The notes under the pieces are model-generated. The model saw only the letters and a program-made list of their open reading frames with translations, did not search any database and was not told the origin of the DNA. Position numbers and translations under genes: made by a program. From positions 1 to 64,000 of the forward strand of contig NZ_JAGFWR010000021.1 of NCBI RefSeq assembly GCF_017599305.1: a stretch of DNA of 64,000 bases, given 5' to 3'. Shown here one piece after another: positions 1-11,216 of this stretch (positions within the stretch are counted from its first letter, which is position 1; each line of letters opens with the position of its first letter). The DNA comes from Micromonospora antibiotica (GTDB lineage Bacteria; Actinomycetota; Actinomycetes; Mycobacteriales; Micromonosporaceae).

Positions 1-1
1 C

Positions 2-43
2 TATCCGGTCATCCGCAAAAACGCCGTCCACAAGGGCAAATGA
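2..43 (+). CDS. C-terminal end of an unidentified protein (partial)
   Basis: The second plus-strand frame is open from the window edge and reads YPVIRKNAVHKGK before a TGA at 41-43. The basic lysine-rich tail and C/G-ending codons look like a genuine gene end rather than chance. Nothing more can be said about function because only 13 residues are visible. It would be convergent with gltD, with about 340 bp of non-coding DNA between. Confidence 0.4.
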   Translation, partial: YPVIRKNAVHKGK

Positions 44-125
44 CAGCCCTCCACCACACCACCACGAACACACCCACACCACACCGCCAGACCACCCTGC
101 CCACAGAACGGTCAAAACACGAGAT

Positions 126-159
126 ATGCCTGGCTGGCATAAATATGCCAGCCAGGCAT
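126..159. terminator. perfect 15-bp inverted repeat, likely terminator between convergent genes
   Basis: ATGCCTGGCTGGCAT at 126-140 and its exact reverse complement at 145-159 are separated by AAAT. It lies about 220 bp downstream of gltD and 80 bp downstream of the truncated plus-strand gene, so it could terminate both. There is no U-tract, which is common for actinobacterial terminators. A dyad operator is the alternative. Confidence 0.55.
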
Positions 160-272
160 GACCCTCCTGCGGACACATGTGCTCCCGGAGGACCCGCACC
201 CTCCCCCTGGCACCGCACCGGAGCCGGACCAGATCTCACCGCCGAAGCAGCCCCCATCAGCCGCCGGCCGAA

Positions 273-315
273 GCAGCCACCAGCCCAGGGCAGGGCAGCC
301 ACCAGCCCAGGGCAG
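273..315. repeat. two tandem 21-22 bp direct repeats
   Basis: GCAGCCACCAGCCCAGGGCAG occurs at 273-293 and again at 295-315. Degenerate AGGGCAGCC fragments continue downstream to about 370. No protein-coding role is apparent. Confidence 0.6.
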
Positions 316-380
316 CCGGCGAGCAAGGGCAGCCGACCGCCGAGGGCAACCGTTAGCCGAGGGCAGCCGGCCGCCCGGGG

Positions 381-1881
<1,501 letters not shown>

Positions 1882-1889
<8 letters not shown>

Positions 1890-4800
1890 GAGCCACCTCC
1901 TGGGCGACCACCCGCGCGGCGGGCGGCACCGACGCGGTCAGCGCAGACATGACCGCGTCGTCGACGTCGCGGCCGGCGGCTTCGGCGGCCTTCATGATCT
2001 CCATAACCCGGCGGTAGTCCCGGGGGACCACGGCGGTGAACTCCTCCACCGCCTCCGGCCAGTTCTTGAGCAACTCCGCGCCGACCGCCGAGTCGGTCTC
2101 CGCGACGTGCCGCTGCACCAGGTCGTGCAGCAACTCCCGCTCGGCGTCGCGCAGCGGGGACAGGTCGACCAGTTCCGCGTTGACCCGGCCGGTGTCCAAC
2201 CGGTGCACGTACGCCGTCCCACCGGACATGCCGGCGGCGAAGTTACGGCCCGTCTCGCCGAGCACCACCACCGTGCCACCGGTCATGTACTCGCAACCGT
2301 GGTCGCCGACGCCCTCGACGACGGCCACCGCACCGGAGTTACGCACCGCGAAGCGCTCCCCCACCCGGCCACGCAGGAACAGCTCACCGCCGGTGGCACC
2401 GTACAGGATGGTGTTGCCGGCGATGATCTGGTCCTCGGCGCGCTGCCCGGCGGTGGCCTCAGGGTCGACGAACGGCGCGGCGGCGTCCGGGCGGATCACG
2501 ATCCGGCCGCCGGAGAGCCCCTTGCCGACGTAGTCGTTGGCGTCGCCGTGCAGCCGCAGGGTCACCCCGCGCGGCAGGAACGCGCCGAAGGACTGCCCGG
2601 CGGTGCCGCGCAGCACGAACTCGACGGTGTCGTCCGGCAGGCCGGCGCCGCCGTGCCGGCGGGTCACCTCGCCGCCGAGCATCGCGCCGACGCTACGGTG
2701 CTCGTTGCGCACCGCCACCTCCACCCGGACCGGGCTGCCGTCGCGCAGCGCCGGTTGGGCCAGCGCGATCAGCTCGTTGTCCAGGGCCAGCTCCAGGCCG
2801 TGGTCCTGGGCGCGGACACCGCGCCGGGCGGCACCCTCGGGCAGCTGCGGGGTGTGCAGCACCCGGGCCAGGTCGAGGCCGTGGCCCTTCCAGTGGTCGA
2901 TCGCCGGTACGATGTCGAGCACCTCGGTCTGCCCGATCGCCTCTTCGATGCTGCGGAAGCCCAGCTCGGCCAGGTAGCCGCGGACCTCCTCGGCGAGGAA
3001 GAGGAAGAAGTTCTCCACGAACTCCGGCCGGCCGGTGAAGCGTTCCCGCAGCACCGGGTTCTGGGTGGCGATGCCGACCGGGCAGGTGTCGAGGTGGCAG
3101 ACCCGCATCATCACGCAGCCCTCGACGATCAGCGGGGCGGTGGCGAAACCGAACTCCTCCGCGCCGAGCAGCATCGCCACCACCACGTCCCGGCCGGTCT
3201 TGAGCTGGCCGTCGACCTGCACGGTGACCCGGTCACGCAGCTTGTTGAGCAGCAGCGTCTGCTGCGCCTCGGCCAGGCCCAGCTCCCAGGGGGTGCCGGC
3301 GTGCTTGAGCGAGTTGAGCGGGGACGCGCCGGTGCCGCCGTCGTGCCCGGAGATCAGGATGACGTCGGCCTTGAGCTTGGCGACCCCGGCCGCGACGGTG
3401 CCCACACCGACCTCGCTGACCAGCTTGACGTGCACCCGGGCGGCCGGGTTGACGCACTTGAGGTCGTGCACGAGCTGGGCGAGGTCCTCGATGGAGTAGA
3501 TGTCATGGTGCGGCGGCGGGGAGATCAGGCCGACGCCGGGGGTGGCGTGCCGGGTGCGGGCGATCCACGGCCACACCTTGTTGCCGGGCAGCTGCCCACC
3601 CTCGCCGGGTTTCGCGCCCTGCGCCATCTTGATCTGGAGGTCGTCGGCGTTGACCAGGTATTCGCTGGTCACCCCGAAGCGTCCGCTGGCGATCTGCTTG
3701 ACCGCCGAGCGGCGGGCCGGGTCGTGCAGCCGGTCGACGTCCTCGCCGCCCTCGCCGGTGTTGGACTTGCCGCCGAGCCGGTTCATCGCGATGGCCAGCG
3801 TCTCGTGCGCCTCCGCCGAGATCGACCCGTACGACATGGCGCCGGTGGCGAACCGCTTGACGATCTCGGTGGCCGGCTCGACCTCCTCGATCGGCACCGC
3901 CGGACGCAGCCCGGTCCGCAGGGTGAACAGCCCGCGCAGCGAACCGGCCTGGGCGGCCAGCTCGTCGACCTTGGCGGTGTACTGGCGGAAGACGTCGTAC
4001 TGGCGGCTGCGGGTGGCGTGCTGGAGCAGGAAGACCGTCTCCGGGTTGAACAGGTGCAGCTCGCCCTCGCGCCGCCACTGGTACTCGCCGCCCACCTCCA
4101 GCCGGGTGGAGCCGACGGTGCCGGGCGTCGGCCAGGCCTGCCCGTGCCGGGCGGCGACCTCGGTGTGGATCCCGGCCAGCCCGATCCCGCCGATGGTGCT
4201 GGGGGTGCCCCGGAAGTAGCGGTCGACCAGCCGGGTGTCCAGGCCGACGGCCTCGAAGACCTGCGCGCCGCAGTACGACGACACCGTCGAGATGCCCATC
4301 TTGGACATGATCTTGAGGACGCCCTTGCCGAGCGCCTTGACGTAGTTGCGGACCGCCTTCGCCGGCTCCACCCCGACCAGGGCCCCGGTGGCGATCATGT
4401 CCTCCACCGACTCGAAGGCCAGGTAGGGGTTGACCGCCGCCGCGCCGTACCCGATGAGCACCGCCGCATGGTGCACCTCGCGGCAGTCACCGGACTCCAC
4501 GATCAGCGCCACCTGGGTCCGGGTCTGCTCCCGCACCAGGTGCTGGTGCACCGCCGCGGTCAGCAGCAGCGACGGGATCGGCGCCAGGTCGGCGTTGGAG
4601 TCCCGGTCGGACAGCACCAGGATGCGTACGCCGTCCTCGATCGCCTCGGAGACGTGCCGGCAGATCTCGGTCAGCCGGGCCTTGATGCCGGCCCCGCCGT
4701 CGCGGATGCGGTAGAGCCCGGACACCCGGACCGCCTTGAAGCCGGGCAGGTCGCCGTCCTCGTCGACGTCGAGCAGCTTCGCCAGCTCGTCGTTGTCGAT

Positions 4801-6537
4801 CACCGGGTAGGGCAGCACGATCTGCCGGCAGCTCGCCGCCCCCGGGTCCAGCAGGTTGCCCTCCGGGCCGATGGTCGACGCCAGGCTGGTCACCAACTCC
4901 TCCCGGATCGCGTCCAACGGCGGGTTGGTGACCTGCGCGAAGAGCTGGTGGAAGTAGTCGTAGAGCAGCCGGGGCCGGGTCGACAGCGGCGCGATCGGGG
5001 TGTCGGTGCCCATCGAGCCCAGCGGCTCCGCCCCGGTACGGGCCATCGGGGCGAGCAGGATCTTCAGCTCCTCCTCGGTGTAACCGAAGGTCTGCTGCCG
5101 CCGGCGCACCGAGTCGTGGGTGTAGACCACGTGCTCCCGGGCGGGCAGGTCACCGAGGTCGATCAGGCCGGCGTGCAGCCACTCGTCGTACGGCTGGGCG
5201 GCGGCCAACTCGGTCTTGATCTCGTCGTCCGAGACGATCCGGCCGTTGACCGTGTCCACCAGGAACATCCGGCCCGGCTGGAGGCGGCCCTTGGCGACCA
5301 CCGTGGCCGGGTCGAGGTCGAGCACGCCCGCCTCGCTGCCCAGCACCACCAGCCCGTCGGCGGTCCGCCACCAGCGCCCCGGCCGCAGGCCGTTGCGGTC
5401 CAGCACCGCCCCGACGATCTCACCGTCGGTGAAGGCGACCGACGCCGGCCCGTCCCACGGCTCCATCAGGCTGGCATGGAACCGGTAGAACGCGCGCTTG
5501 TCCGGGCGCATCGCCGGGTCGTTCTCCCACGCCTCCGGGATCATCATCAGCACCGCGTGCGGCAGGCTCCGGCCGGCCAGGTGCAGCAACTCCAGCACCT
5601 CGTCGAAGTTGGCCGAGTCGGAAGCGGCCGGAGTGCACACCGGGAACACCCGGCGGATGTTGCCGGGCAGGTGCGGGCTGCGCAGCAGCGCCTCGCGGGC
5701 CTGCATCCAGTTCCGGTTGCCGCGGATCGTGTTGATCTCGCCGTTGTGCGCGATGAACCGGTACGGGTGGGCCAACGGCCAGGACGGGAAGGTGTTGGTG
5801 GAGAACCGGGAGTGCACCAACGCGATCGCGCTGTCGACCCGCTCGTCGGTCAGCTCCGGGAAATACTCCGGCAGCTGGTCGGGGGTGAGCATGCCCTTCC
5901 AGGTCATCGTCCGCGCCGACAACGACGGGAAGTAGGCGGTCACCCCCCGCTCGGCGGTCTCCCGCTCGGCCTGCTTACGCACGCAGAACGCCACCCGGTC
6001 CAGGTCGATGCCGGACAGCGGGGAACCGGCCGGACCCGCCGGGGTGTCGGTGAGCCGGTGCGCGGCCAGGAAGAGCTGCCGGATCCGGGGCATCGCCGCC
6101 AACGCCGTCTCACCGAGCCCGCTCGGGTCGGTCGGCACGTCGCGCCAGCCGAGCACCTCGGCCCCCTCGACGAGGGCGTACTTCTCCACCACCTGACGGG
6201 CGCGGGCCTCACCGCCGTCGTCGTCGGGGAGAAAGACCAGACCGGTGGCGTACTGGCCGGCGGGGGGCAGGGGGAAGTCCACCACCGCGCGCAGGAACGC
6301 GTCCGGCACCTGGATCATGATGCCCGCGCCGTCGCCGGTGTTCTGCTCGGCGCCCCGGGCGCCACGATGGTCGAGCCGGCAGAGCGCACCGAGGCCGTTC
6401 GCCACCACCGCATGGGAGCGCCGCCCGTGGAGGTCGGCCACGAAGGCCACCCCGCACGCGTCGTGCTCGTGCGCCGGGTCGTACAGACCGGTCGCGGAAG
6501 GGACCGGCTGCGGGCTGTGCGGGTACGGAAGGGCCAC
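1882..6537 (-). CDS. gltB: glutamate synthase (NADPH) large subunit
   Basis: Alpha subunit of GOGAT. The N-terminal class II glutamine amidotransferase domain has its nucleophile in HDACGVAF (Cys28, implying a removed propeptide of about 27 residues). A central domain and an FMN/2-oxoglutarate synthase domain follow, with the [3Fe-4S] motif CVMMRVCHLDTCPVG, then a beta-helix GXGXG domain at the C-terminus. The 1551 aa length is typical. I place the start at the GTG (VALPYPHSPQ) because AGGAG lies 5 nt upstream; an upstream GTG 18 nt earlier in the same frame has no such site. It is transcribed with gltD and is the main ammonia-assimilating route together with glutamine synthetase. Confidence 0.96.
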
Positions 6538-6603
6538 CGGGTCTCCTGTCGTCACTCAGGTTGTTTCATGGTCGGGACGACGTCGGCCCTGGGCGGTCTG
6601 TTG

Positions 6604-6609
6604 AGTCTA
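6604..6609 (-). promoter_or_regulatory. probable -10 box of gltBD
   Basis: TAGACT on the minus strand lies about 67 nt upstream of the gltB GTG. No good -35 is seen at 16-18 bp, as is common for actinobacterial sigma-A promoters. This would give an mRNA leader of about 60 nt. Confidence 0.4.
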
Positions 6610-6671
6610 CGTTAGGGCGACCCGGGCAGGGCCAGTGCGGATTGATCACACCTTCCAGACTCTGGGACGTG

Positions 6672-6677
6672 TAGTCT
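6672..6677 (+). promoter_or_regulatory. -10 box for a leaderless GNAT mRNA
   Basis: TAGTCT ends 6 nt before the GTG at 6684, so transcription would start at or next to the start codon. No Shine-Dalgarno sequence is present, which fits leaderless translation. Confidence 0.5.
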
Positions 6678-6683
6678 CGCGCG

Positions 6684-7529
6684 GTGGATCCTGCGCATCG
6701 CGACCTGTTCGACCGGTTGGAACGCTTCTATGACGCGGTGCCCCGGGACGCCGCCCGCGCCGAGGAACACGGCGGCCTGGTGCTGTTCGCCCGGAACGGG
6801 GTCGGTTGGCCGTTCTACGCCCGCCCCCGCCTCGACGCCACCGCGCCACCGTCGCTGGCCGACCTGCACACCGTCCGGGAACGGCAGCGTGAGCTGGGCC
6901 TGCCCGAGGCGTTCGAGTGGGTGCACGAGACCACCCCGGACCTGCTCACCACCGCCCGGGCCGCCGGCCTGAGCGTGCTGGAGGCCCCGCTGATGGTGCT
7001 CGACCCGCAGGTGACCCCGCCCGACCCGGCGACGCTCACCGACGTACCGGTACGGGTGCTGGACCCGGACGCGCCCGGCTTCGCGCTCGACGTGGCGGCC
7101 CGCCGCGCGGTCGCCGCGGTCGGTTTCTCCGCCGCCGGCACCGCCACCGGCGCCGCCGGCCCGGCCGAACGGGACGCCGCGATGACCGAGCTGGACGTGG
7201 CCGCCCTCGACGAGGAGCGGGCCGCGATCGCCGCCGGCCGGCGACTGTCGGCGGTCGCCTGGACGCCTGACGACGGCGCGTTGGCCAGCGGGATGGCGAT
7301 GCGGGTCGACGACGTCGCCGAGATCGCCGGGGTCGCCACCCTGCCGGCCGCCCGCCGCCGGGGGCTCGCCGCCGCGGTCACCGCCACCCTGGCCCGCACC
7401 CTGCGCGCCGCCGGCACCGACCTGGTCTTCCTCTCCGCCGGCAGCGAGGACGTCGCCCGCATCTACCTGCGCGTCGGCTTCCGCCGCATCGGCACCGCCT
7501 GCATAGCCGAACCCACCGCCCTCCTCTAA
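6684..7529 (+). CDS. GNAT family N-acetyltransferase
   Basis: A 281-residue protein with an acetyl-CoA-binding GNAT domain in its C-terminal half. The strand IAGVATLPAARRRGLAAAV (about residues 213-231) matches motif A (V-x-P-x-x-R-x-x-G-x-A/G), and YLRVGFRRIG near residue 260 matches motif B. The N-terminal half (LVLFARNGVGWPFYARP...) is less conserved, like that of other actinobacterial two-part GNAT proteins. The substrate is unknown. The start is a GTG preceded by a -10 box at 6 nt. It is divergent from gltB and convergent with the FAD oxidoreductase, with palindrome copy 1 between. Confidence 0.85.
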   Translation: MDPAHRDLFDRLERFYDAVPRDAARAEEHGGLVLFARNGVGWPFYARPRLDATAPPSLADLHTVRERQRELGLPEAFEWVHETTPDLLTTARAAGLSVLEAPLMVLDPQVTPPDPATLTDVPVRVLDPDAPGFALDVAARRAVAAVGFSAAGTATGAAGPAERDAAMTELDVAALDEERAAIAAGRRLSAVAWTPDDGALASGMAMRVDDVAEIAGVATLPAARRRGLAAAVTATLARTLRAAGTDLVFLSAGSEDVARIYLRVGFRRIGTACIAEPTALL

Positions 7530-7600
7530 CCCCCACCCCTGTCCCTCCCCCGCCCCGCCCCGGCTCGCCCCGCCCCGGCTCGCCCCGGCTCGGCTCGGCT

Positions 7601-7662
7601 CGGTGATCAAGAGGTTTGCGTCATGAAATGGGCCGCGCATGACGCAAACCTCTTGATCACCG
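7601..7662. repeat. 62-bp palindromic module, copy 1
   Basis: Left arm 7601-7623 (CGGTGATCAAGAGG...GTCA), 16-nt loop 7624-7639, right arm 7640-7662. The match is perfect and extends two more bases into the loop (25-bp arms). It lies between convergent genes, with C-rich sequence on its left (7530-7600) and G-rich sequence on its right (7663-7735). Probably a bidirectional terminator or a dispersed palindromic element; see copies at 21737 and 36244. Confidence 0.85.
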
Positions 7663-7711
7663 GCCCGGGGACGGCCGTGCGGGGCGGGTTGGGGGTGGGG
7701 GTGGGGGTGGG

Positions 7712-8902
7712 TCAGGGGGTGGGTGGGGGGCGCCAGGCGGCGGCTGCGGCGGCGGCACCGGAGAGCAGGCGGGGGCTGATCGTGCCGAGGGCCGCGTCGC
7801 GGGCGCGCAGGGCCAGCCGGCCCCGGGTCTGGAGCACCGCCGACATCCGGCGGGTCTGCCGGACCACGGTGGCCGCCCGGGGACGGCGCAACCGGTCGTA
7901 CGCCAGCACGGCGTCGGGCAACCGGGACTCGCGCAGCAGCGACGACAGGGTGGCCGCGTCCTCGAAGGCCAGGCAGGCGCCCTGTCCCAGGTGCGGTGGC
8001 ATGGCGTGGGCGGCGTCGCCGAGCAGCACCACCCCGCCCGGCCCGGCGGGGAAGCCGTACGCCCGGGGCAGCGGACGCAATTCACGCACCTCCTGCTGCA
8101 CCAGGTCGTCGGGTTCGGTGGCCGCCAGGAGGTCACCGATCGGGGCGGGCCAGCCCGCGTACCACCGCTTGAGCAGGGCGAGCTGGGTCTGCGGGGACTC
8201 CGGGCGGGGCGCACCGGCGGCGGTGGCCACCCAGTAGACGCCACCTCGACGGGACGCGCCGGAGGACCCCCGCTCGCCGAGCGAGGCCGCCACGAACCGG
8301 TAACCGGCGCCCAGCACCTCGCCACCGACCGGCTGGTCGGCCGGCACCGGCACCCGGTACCAGGGGATCACCGCCCGCCAGGCGGCGCAGCCGGAACTGA
8401 CCACGCTGGCCTCGGGGGCGAGCTGACGGCGCAGCACGCTGTCCGTGCCGTCGGCGGCGACCACCAGGTCCGCCTCGACGAACTGCCCGTTCAGCCCGAC
8501 CCCGGGCCGCTCGTCGGGGTTGGCCCGGACGCTGTCCACCACGACCCCGGTCCGCAGCTCGACCCGGTCCCCGAGGCCGGCGATCAGGGCGTCGTGCAGA
8601 TCCTCCCGGTGCACCACCACCGGCATCCGGTCGGCCGGGGTGGGCCGGGGCTGCGCCAGCCAGTGACCGTCGGGGCGGCGGATACCGCCGTCGGGCAGCG
8701 GGGTGGCGATGGCGTCCAGGCCGGCGCCGAGGCCGAGTACCCGCAACGCGCGTACCCCGTTGGGCCAGAGCACCACGGCGGTGGGTTCCGGGCGGACCCG
8801 GTCGGCCCGTTCCAGCAGGGTGACCTGCCAGCCGGAGCGGGCCAGCGCGCCGGCCACCGACAGTCCGCCGAGCCCGGCGCCGACCACCACCGCGCTGCGC
8901 AT
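7712..8902 (-). CDS. FAD-dependent monooxygenase / oxidoreductase
   Basis: A 396-aa flavoprotein of the PHBH-like class A monooxygenase family. The dinucleotide-binding motif GAGLGG is at residues 8-13, the DG motif (VVAADGTDSVLR) about 148-159 and the FAD ribityl-binding GDAAHAMPPHLGQG about 295-308. Such enzymes hydroxylate or epoxidise small aromatic or isoprenoid substrates using NAD(P)H and O2; the substrate cannot be told. It lies 11 nt downstream of lgt on the same strand and could be co-transcribed. It ends inside the G-rich flank of palindrome copy 1. Confidence 0.85.
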   Translation of the reverse strand: MRSAVVVGAGLGGLSVAGALARSGWQVTLLERADRVRPEPTAVVLWPNGVRALRVLGLGAGLDAIATPLPDGGIRRPDGHWLAQPRPTPADRMPVVVHREDLHDALIAGLGDRVELRTGVVVDSVRANPDERPGVGLNGQFVEADLVVAADGTDSVLRRQLAPEASVVSSGCAAWRAVIPWYRVPVPADQPVGGEVLGAGYRFVAASLGERGSSGASRRGGVYWVATAAGAPRPESPQTQLALLKRWYAGWPAPIGDLLAATEPDDLVQQEVRELRPLPRAYGFPAGPGGVVLLGDAAHAMPPHLGQGACLAFEDAATLSSLLRESRLPDAVLAYDRLRRPRAATVVRQTRRMSAVLQTRGRLALRARDAALGTISPRLLSGAAAAAAAWRPPPTP

Positions 8903-8913
8903 GCCGGGCCCGC

Positions 8914-10158
8914 TCAGTTGTCCCGGTCGGCGGGCCGGCCACCCGCGCCGCCGGCCCCCGCTGACGCGTCGATGTCGTCGCCCACGCCGGTCCCGGCGGC
9001 CCGGTCGCCGCCGGCTCGGTCGCCGCCGGCCCCGGCCTCCGCACCGCCGCTGAGCCGGTCGGGCTCCGCCGGCTGATCGTCGTGGCCCGCAGGCTGGTCG
9101 TCGTGGCCTTCAGGCTGGTCGTCGGTCGCCGTCGCGTCGTCGGCGGCGGGTCCGTCGGGCCGTACCCCGGTCTCCCGGTACGCGGTGAACTGTTCCTCGT
9201 CGACCACCTGGTAGCCCACCGGCGCGACCGTCGCGGCGGACCCCTTGCCGGTCTGGGACAGGTCGACCTGGGAGACGTCGCCGCCGGTCACCGGAGCCGG
9301 CGCGGGGGCGTCGATCGGGATCAGGTAACCCCGGGGGCCCCGCACCCGCAGGAAGTAGATCAGCGCGCCGAGGAAGACCAGCCCGGCGGTCCACACGTTG
9401 AGCCGGACCCCGAGGATCCGGTTCGCCTCGTCGCTGCGCATCAGCTCGATCCAGAACCGGCCGGCGGTGTAACCCATCACGTAGAGCGCGAAGGCCCGGC
9501 CGCGCCCCAGCTTGAACCGCCGGTCCAGGGCGAACACCAGGCCGGCGACGCCGAGGTTCCACAGCGCCTCGTAGGCGAACGTCGGATGGTAGAGGCCGGG
9601 CTCCAGGATGGGCTGGTTGGCGTCGTCGCGCAGCGCGTGCCCGGGATTGTCCGGGTCCATCCGGTGGATCTCCAGGCCCCACGGCAGGCTGGTCCGCCCG
9701 CCGTACAGCTCGTTGTTGAACCAGTTGCCGAGCCGGCCCACCGCCTGGGCCAGCGGCAGGCCCGGGGCGAGGGCGTCGGCCACCACCGTCAGCGGGATGC
9801 CCAGCTGCCGGGCGGCGATCCAGGCACCGACCGCGCCACCGGCGACGGCCCCCCAGATGCCGAGACCGCCCTCCCAGATGGCGAACGCCTTCCAGGGGTC
9901 ACCGCCGGTGCCGAAGTATTTCTCGGGTGAGGTGATCACGTGGTAGATCCGGGCGCCGATGATGCCGGTCGGGACCGCCCAGACCGCGATGTCGAGCACC
10001 GCGCCGGGGGCGACGCCACGCTGGCGCAGCCGATGCTCCGTCACCAGACAGGCGATCACGATGCCGGCGACGATGCAGAGGGCGTACGCCCGCAGCGGGA
10101 CCGGCCCGAGCTGCCAGACGGCGGTCGTGGGGCTGGGCAGCGCCGCCAGGGGTGTCAT
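8914..10158 (-). CDS. lgt: prolipoprotein diacylglyceryl transferase
   Basis: A polytopic membrane enzyme that transfers diacylglycerol from phosphatidylglycerol to the lobox cysteine of prelipoproteins, the first lipoprotein maturation step. Diagnostic segments: WEGGLGIWG, GRLGNWFNNELYGG, YHPTFAYEALWN and GRFWIELMR. The ATG start (MTPLAALPSP) is chosen by family alignment; a GTG 15 nt upstream (VTHVS) is an alternative, and neither has a clear ribosome site. The last 120 or so residues are a hydrophilic, low-complexity actinobacterial tail with a GHDDQPA repeat. LspA, the next enzyme of the pathway, is at 49202. The gene follows trpA, as in other actinobacteria. Confidence 0.95.
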   Translation of the reverse strand: MTPLAALPSPTTAVWQLGPVPLRAYALCIVAGIVIACLVTEHRLRQRGVAPGAVLDIAVWAVPTGIIGARIYHVITSPEKYFGTGGDPWKAFAIWEGGLGIWGAVAGGAVGAWIAARQLGIPLTVVADALAPGLPLAQAVGRLGNWFNNELYGGRTSLPWGLEIHRMDPDNPGHALRDDANQPILEPGLYHPTFAYEALWNLGVAGLVFALDRRFKLGRGRAFALYVMGYTAGRFWIELMRSDEANRILGVRLNVWTAGLVFLGALIYFLRVRGPRGYLIPIDAPAPAPVTGGDVSQVDLSQTGKGSAATVAPVGYQVVDEEQFTAYRETGVRPDGPAADDATATDDQPEGHDDQPAGHDDQPAEPDRLSGGAEAGAGGDRAGGDRAAGTGVGDDIDASAGAGGAGGRPADRDN

Positions 10159-10356
10159 CGAGACGTGGGTCACGGGTGCACAGGCTACCGCTGCGCAGCC
10201 GCGCCGTGGCACCCCGGTCCGGTCAGACCTGCCACCCGACCCTGCAACCCCGTCGGCCGGCCGCCCGACGGACGCCACCCGTGGGGCGAAATAGCAGCAT
10301 TCCGCCGCAGCGGACACCGCCGTCGCGCCCCCACTGAGTTGATCAACCCGAGCCGT

Positions 10357-10407
10357 CCCGCACCTCGGCGACGGACGGCAGGGTGGGACGGGCCGGCCGG
10401 GTGCGGG
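10357..10407 (-). terminator. possible trpA terminator (GC-rich inverted repeat)
   Basis: CCCGCACC at 10357-10364 and GGTGCGGG at 10400-10407 are exact complements just past the trpA stop. A nested CCGTCCC/GGGACGG pair (10353-10359 and 10385-10391) offers an alternative fold. The large loop makes this a weak call. Confidence 0.3.
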
Positions 10408-10408
10408 C

Positions 10409-11212
10409 TCAGCGGGTCGGGTTGCGGACGCCCTCGGCCAGCTCGGCGGAGAGGGTACGCAGGGCGGCCAACCCCGCGTCGAGGTCCGGGGCGTCCAGCA
10501 GCCGGCGGATCAGCGCGCTACCCACGATCACCCCGTCGGCGTACCCGGCGACGGTGGCCGCCTGCGCGCCGGTGCCGACGCCGAGACCCACCCCGACGGG
10601 CAGCTCGGTGACCTCCCGCAGCCGGGAGACCAGCACCGGGGCGGCGTCCGAGGTCTGGGACCGGGCCCCGGTCACCCCCATGATGGCGGTGGCGTAGACG
10701 AAGCCCCGGCAGTGCTCGACGGTCATCCGCAGCCGGGCGTCCGTGGACGACGGGGAGACCAGGAACGTCCGGTCCAGCCCGTACGCGTCCGAGGCGGCCA
10801 GCCACTCGCCGGCCTCGTCGGGAATGAGGTCGGGGGTGATCAGGCCGGTGCCCCCGGCGGCGGCCAGGTCCCGGGCGAACGCGTCCACCCCGTACTGCTC
10901 GATCGGGTTCCAGTAGGTCATGGTGACCACGGGTGCCCCGGTGGCCGCGACCGCCTCGATGATGCGCAGCGTGTCGGCGGTACGGACGCCACCGGCCAGG
11001 GCGATGTCGCTGGCCTTCTGGATCACCGGCCCGTCCATCACCGGGTCGGAGTAGGGGATCTCCACCTCGATGACGTCCACCCCGGCCTCGACCATCGCGG
11101 TCATCGCGGCGATGCTGCCCTCGACGGTGGGGAACCCGGCCGGCATGCAGCCGACCAGGACGGCCCGCCCGTCGGCCCGGGCCTTGTCGAAGGCCACCCC
11201 GATCCGGCTCAC
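10409..11212 (-). CDS. trpA: tryptophan synthase alpha subunit
   Basis: Cleaves indole-3-glycerol phosphate to indole and glyceraldehyde 3-phosphate and channels indole to TrpB. A TIM barrel of 267 aa, normal length. The catalytic pair is in place: Glu49 (VIEVEIPYSDP) and Asp60 (DPVMDGP). I choose the GTG at 11212 (VSRIGVAFDK). AAGGAG, lying in the last codons of trpB, precedes it by 10 nt, and only four bases separate it from the trpB stop; an in-frame ATG at 11251 lies inside trpB and would add 13 residues. Last gene of trpC-(small ORF)-trpB-trpA. Confidence 0.95.
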   Translation of the reverse strand: MSRIGVAFDKARADGRAVLVGCMPAGFPTVEGSIAAMTAMVEAGVDVIEVEIPYSDPVMDGPVIQKASDIALAGGVRTADTLRIIEAVAATGAPVVTMTYWNPIEQYGVDAFARDLAAAGGTGLITPDLIPDEAGEWLAASDAYGLDRTFLVSPSSTDARLRMTVEHCRGFVYATAIMGVTGARSQTSDAAPVLVSRLREVTELPVGVGLGVGTGAQAATVAGYADGVIVGSALIRRLLDAPDLDAGLAALRTLSAELAEGVRNPTR

Positions 11213-11216
11213 GGTC

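Larger units (their letters stand above)
44..380. other. non-coding stretch with hairpin and short direct repeats
   Basis: No convincing gene is seen. The left part is C/A-rich, with few G. It holds a perfect hairpin at 126-159 and two copies of a 21-bp sequence (GCAGCCACC..., at 273-293 and 295-315) spaced 22 bp apart. Looser AGGGCAGCC copies follow up to the gltD stop. The open frames here are low-complexity Pro/Arg/Ala strings typical of chance frames in high-GC DNA. Confidence 0.6.

Noticed and set aside
2107..6615. 1502-codon open frame antisense to gltB
   Set aside because: Codon-position mirror of a high-GC gene. The translation is His/Arg/Gly/Pro-rich with no motif, while gltB on the other strand has complete domains.
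10159..10317. Longer Lgt starting about 50 residues upstream (MSAAAECCYF)
   Set aside because: The extension is Arg/Gly/Cys-rich with no family similarity; the conserved Lgt N-terminus begins near MTPLAALPSP.
10159..10408. RNA gene or riboswitch between lgt and trpA
   Set aside because: No tRNA-like cloverleaf or recognisable riboswitch core; only a weak GC-rich inverted repeat is seen.
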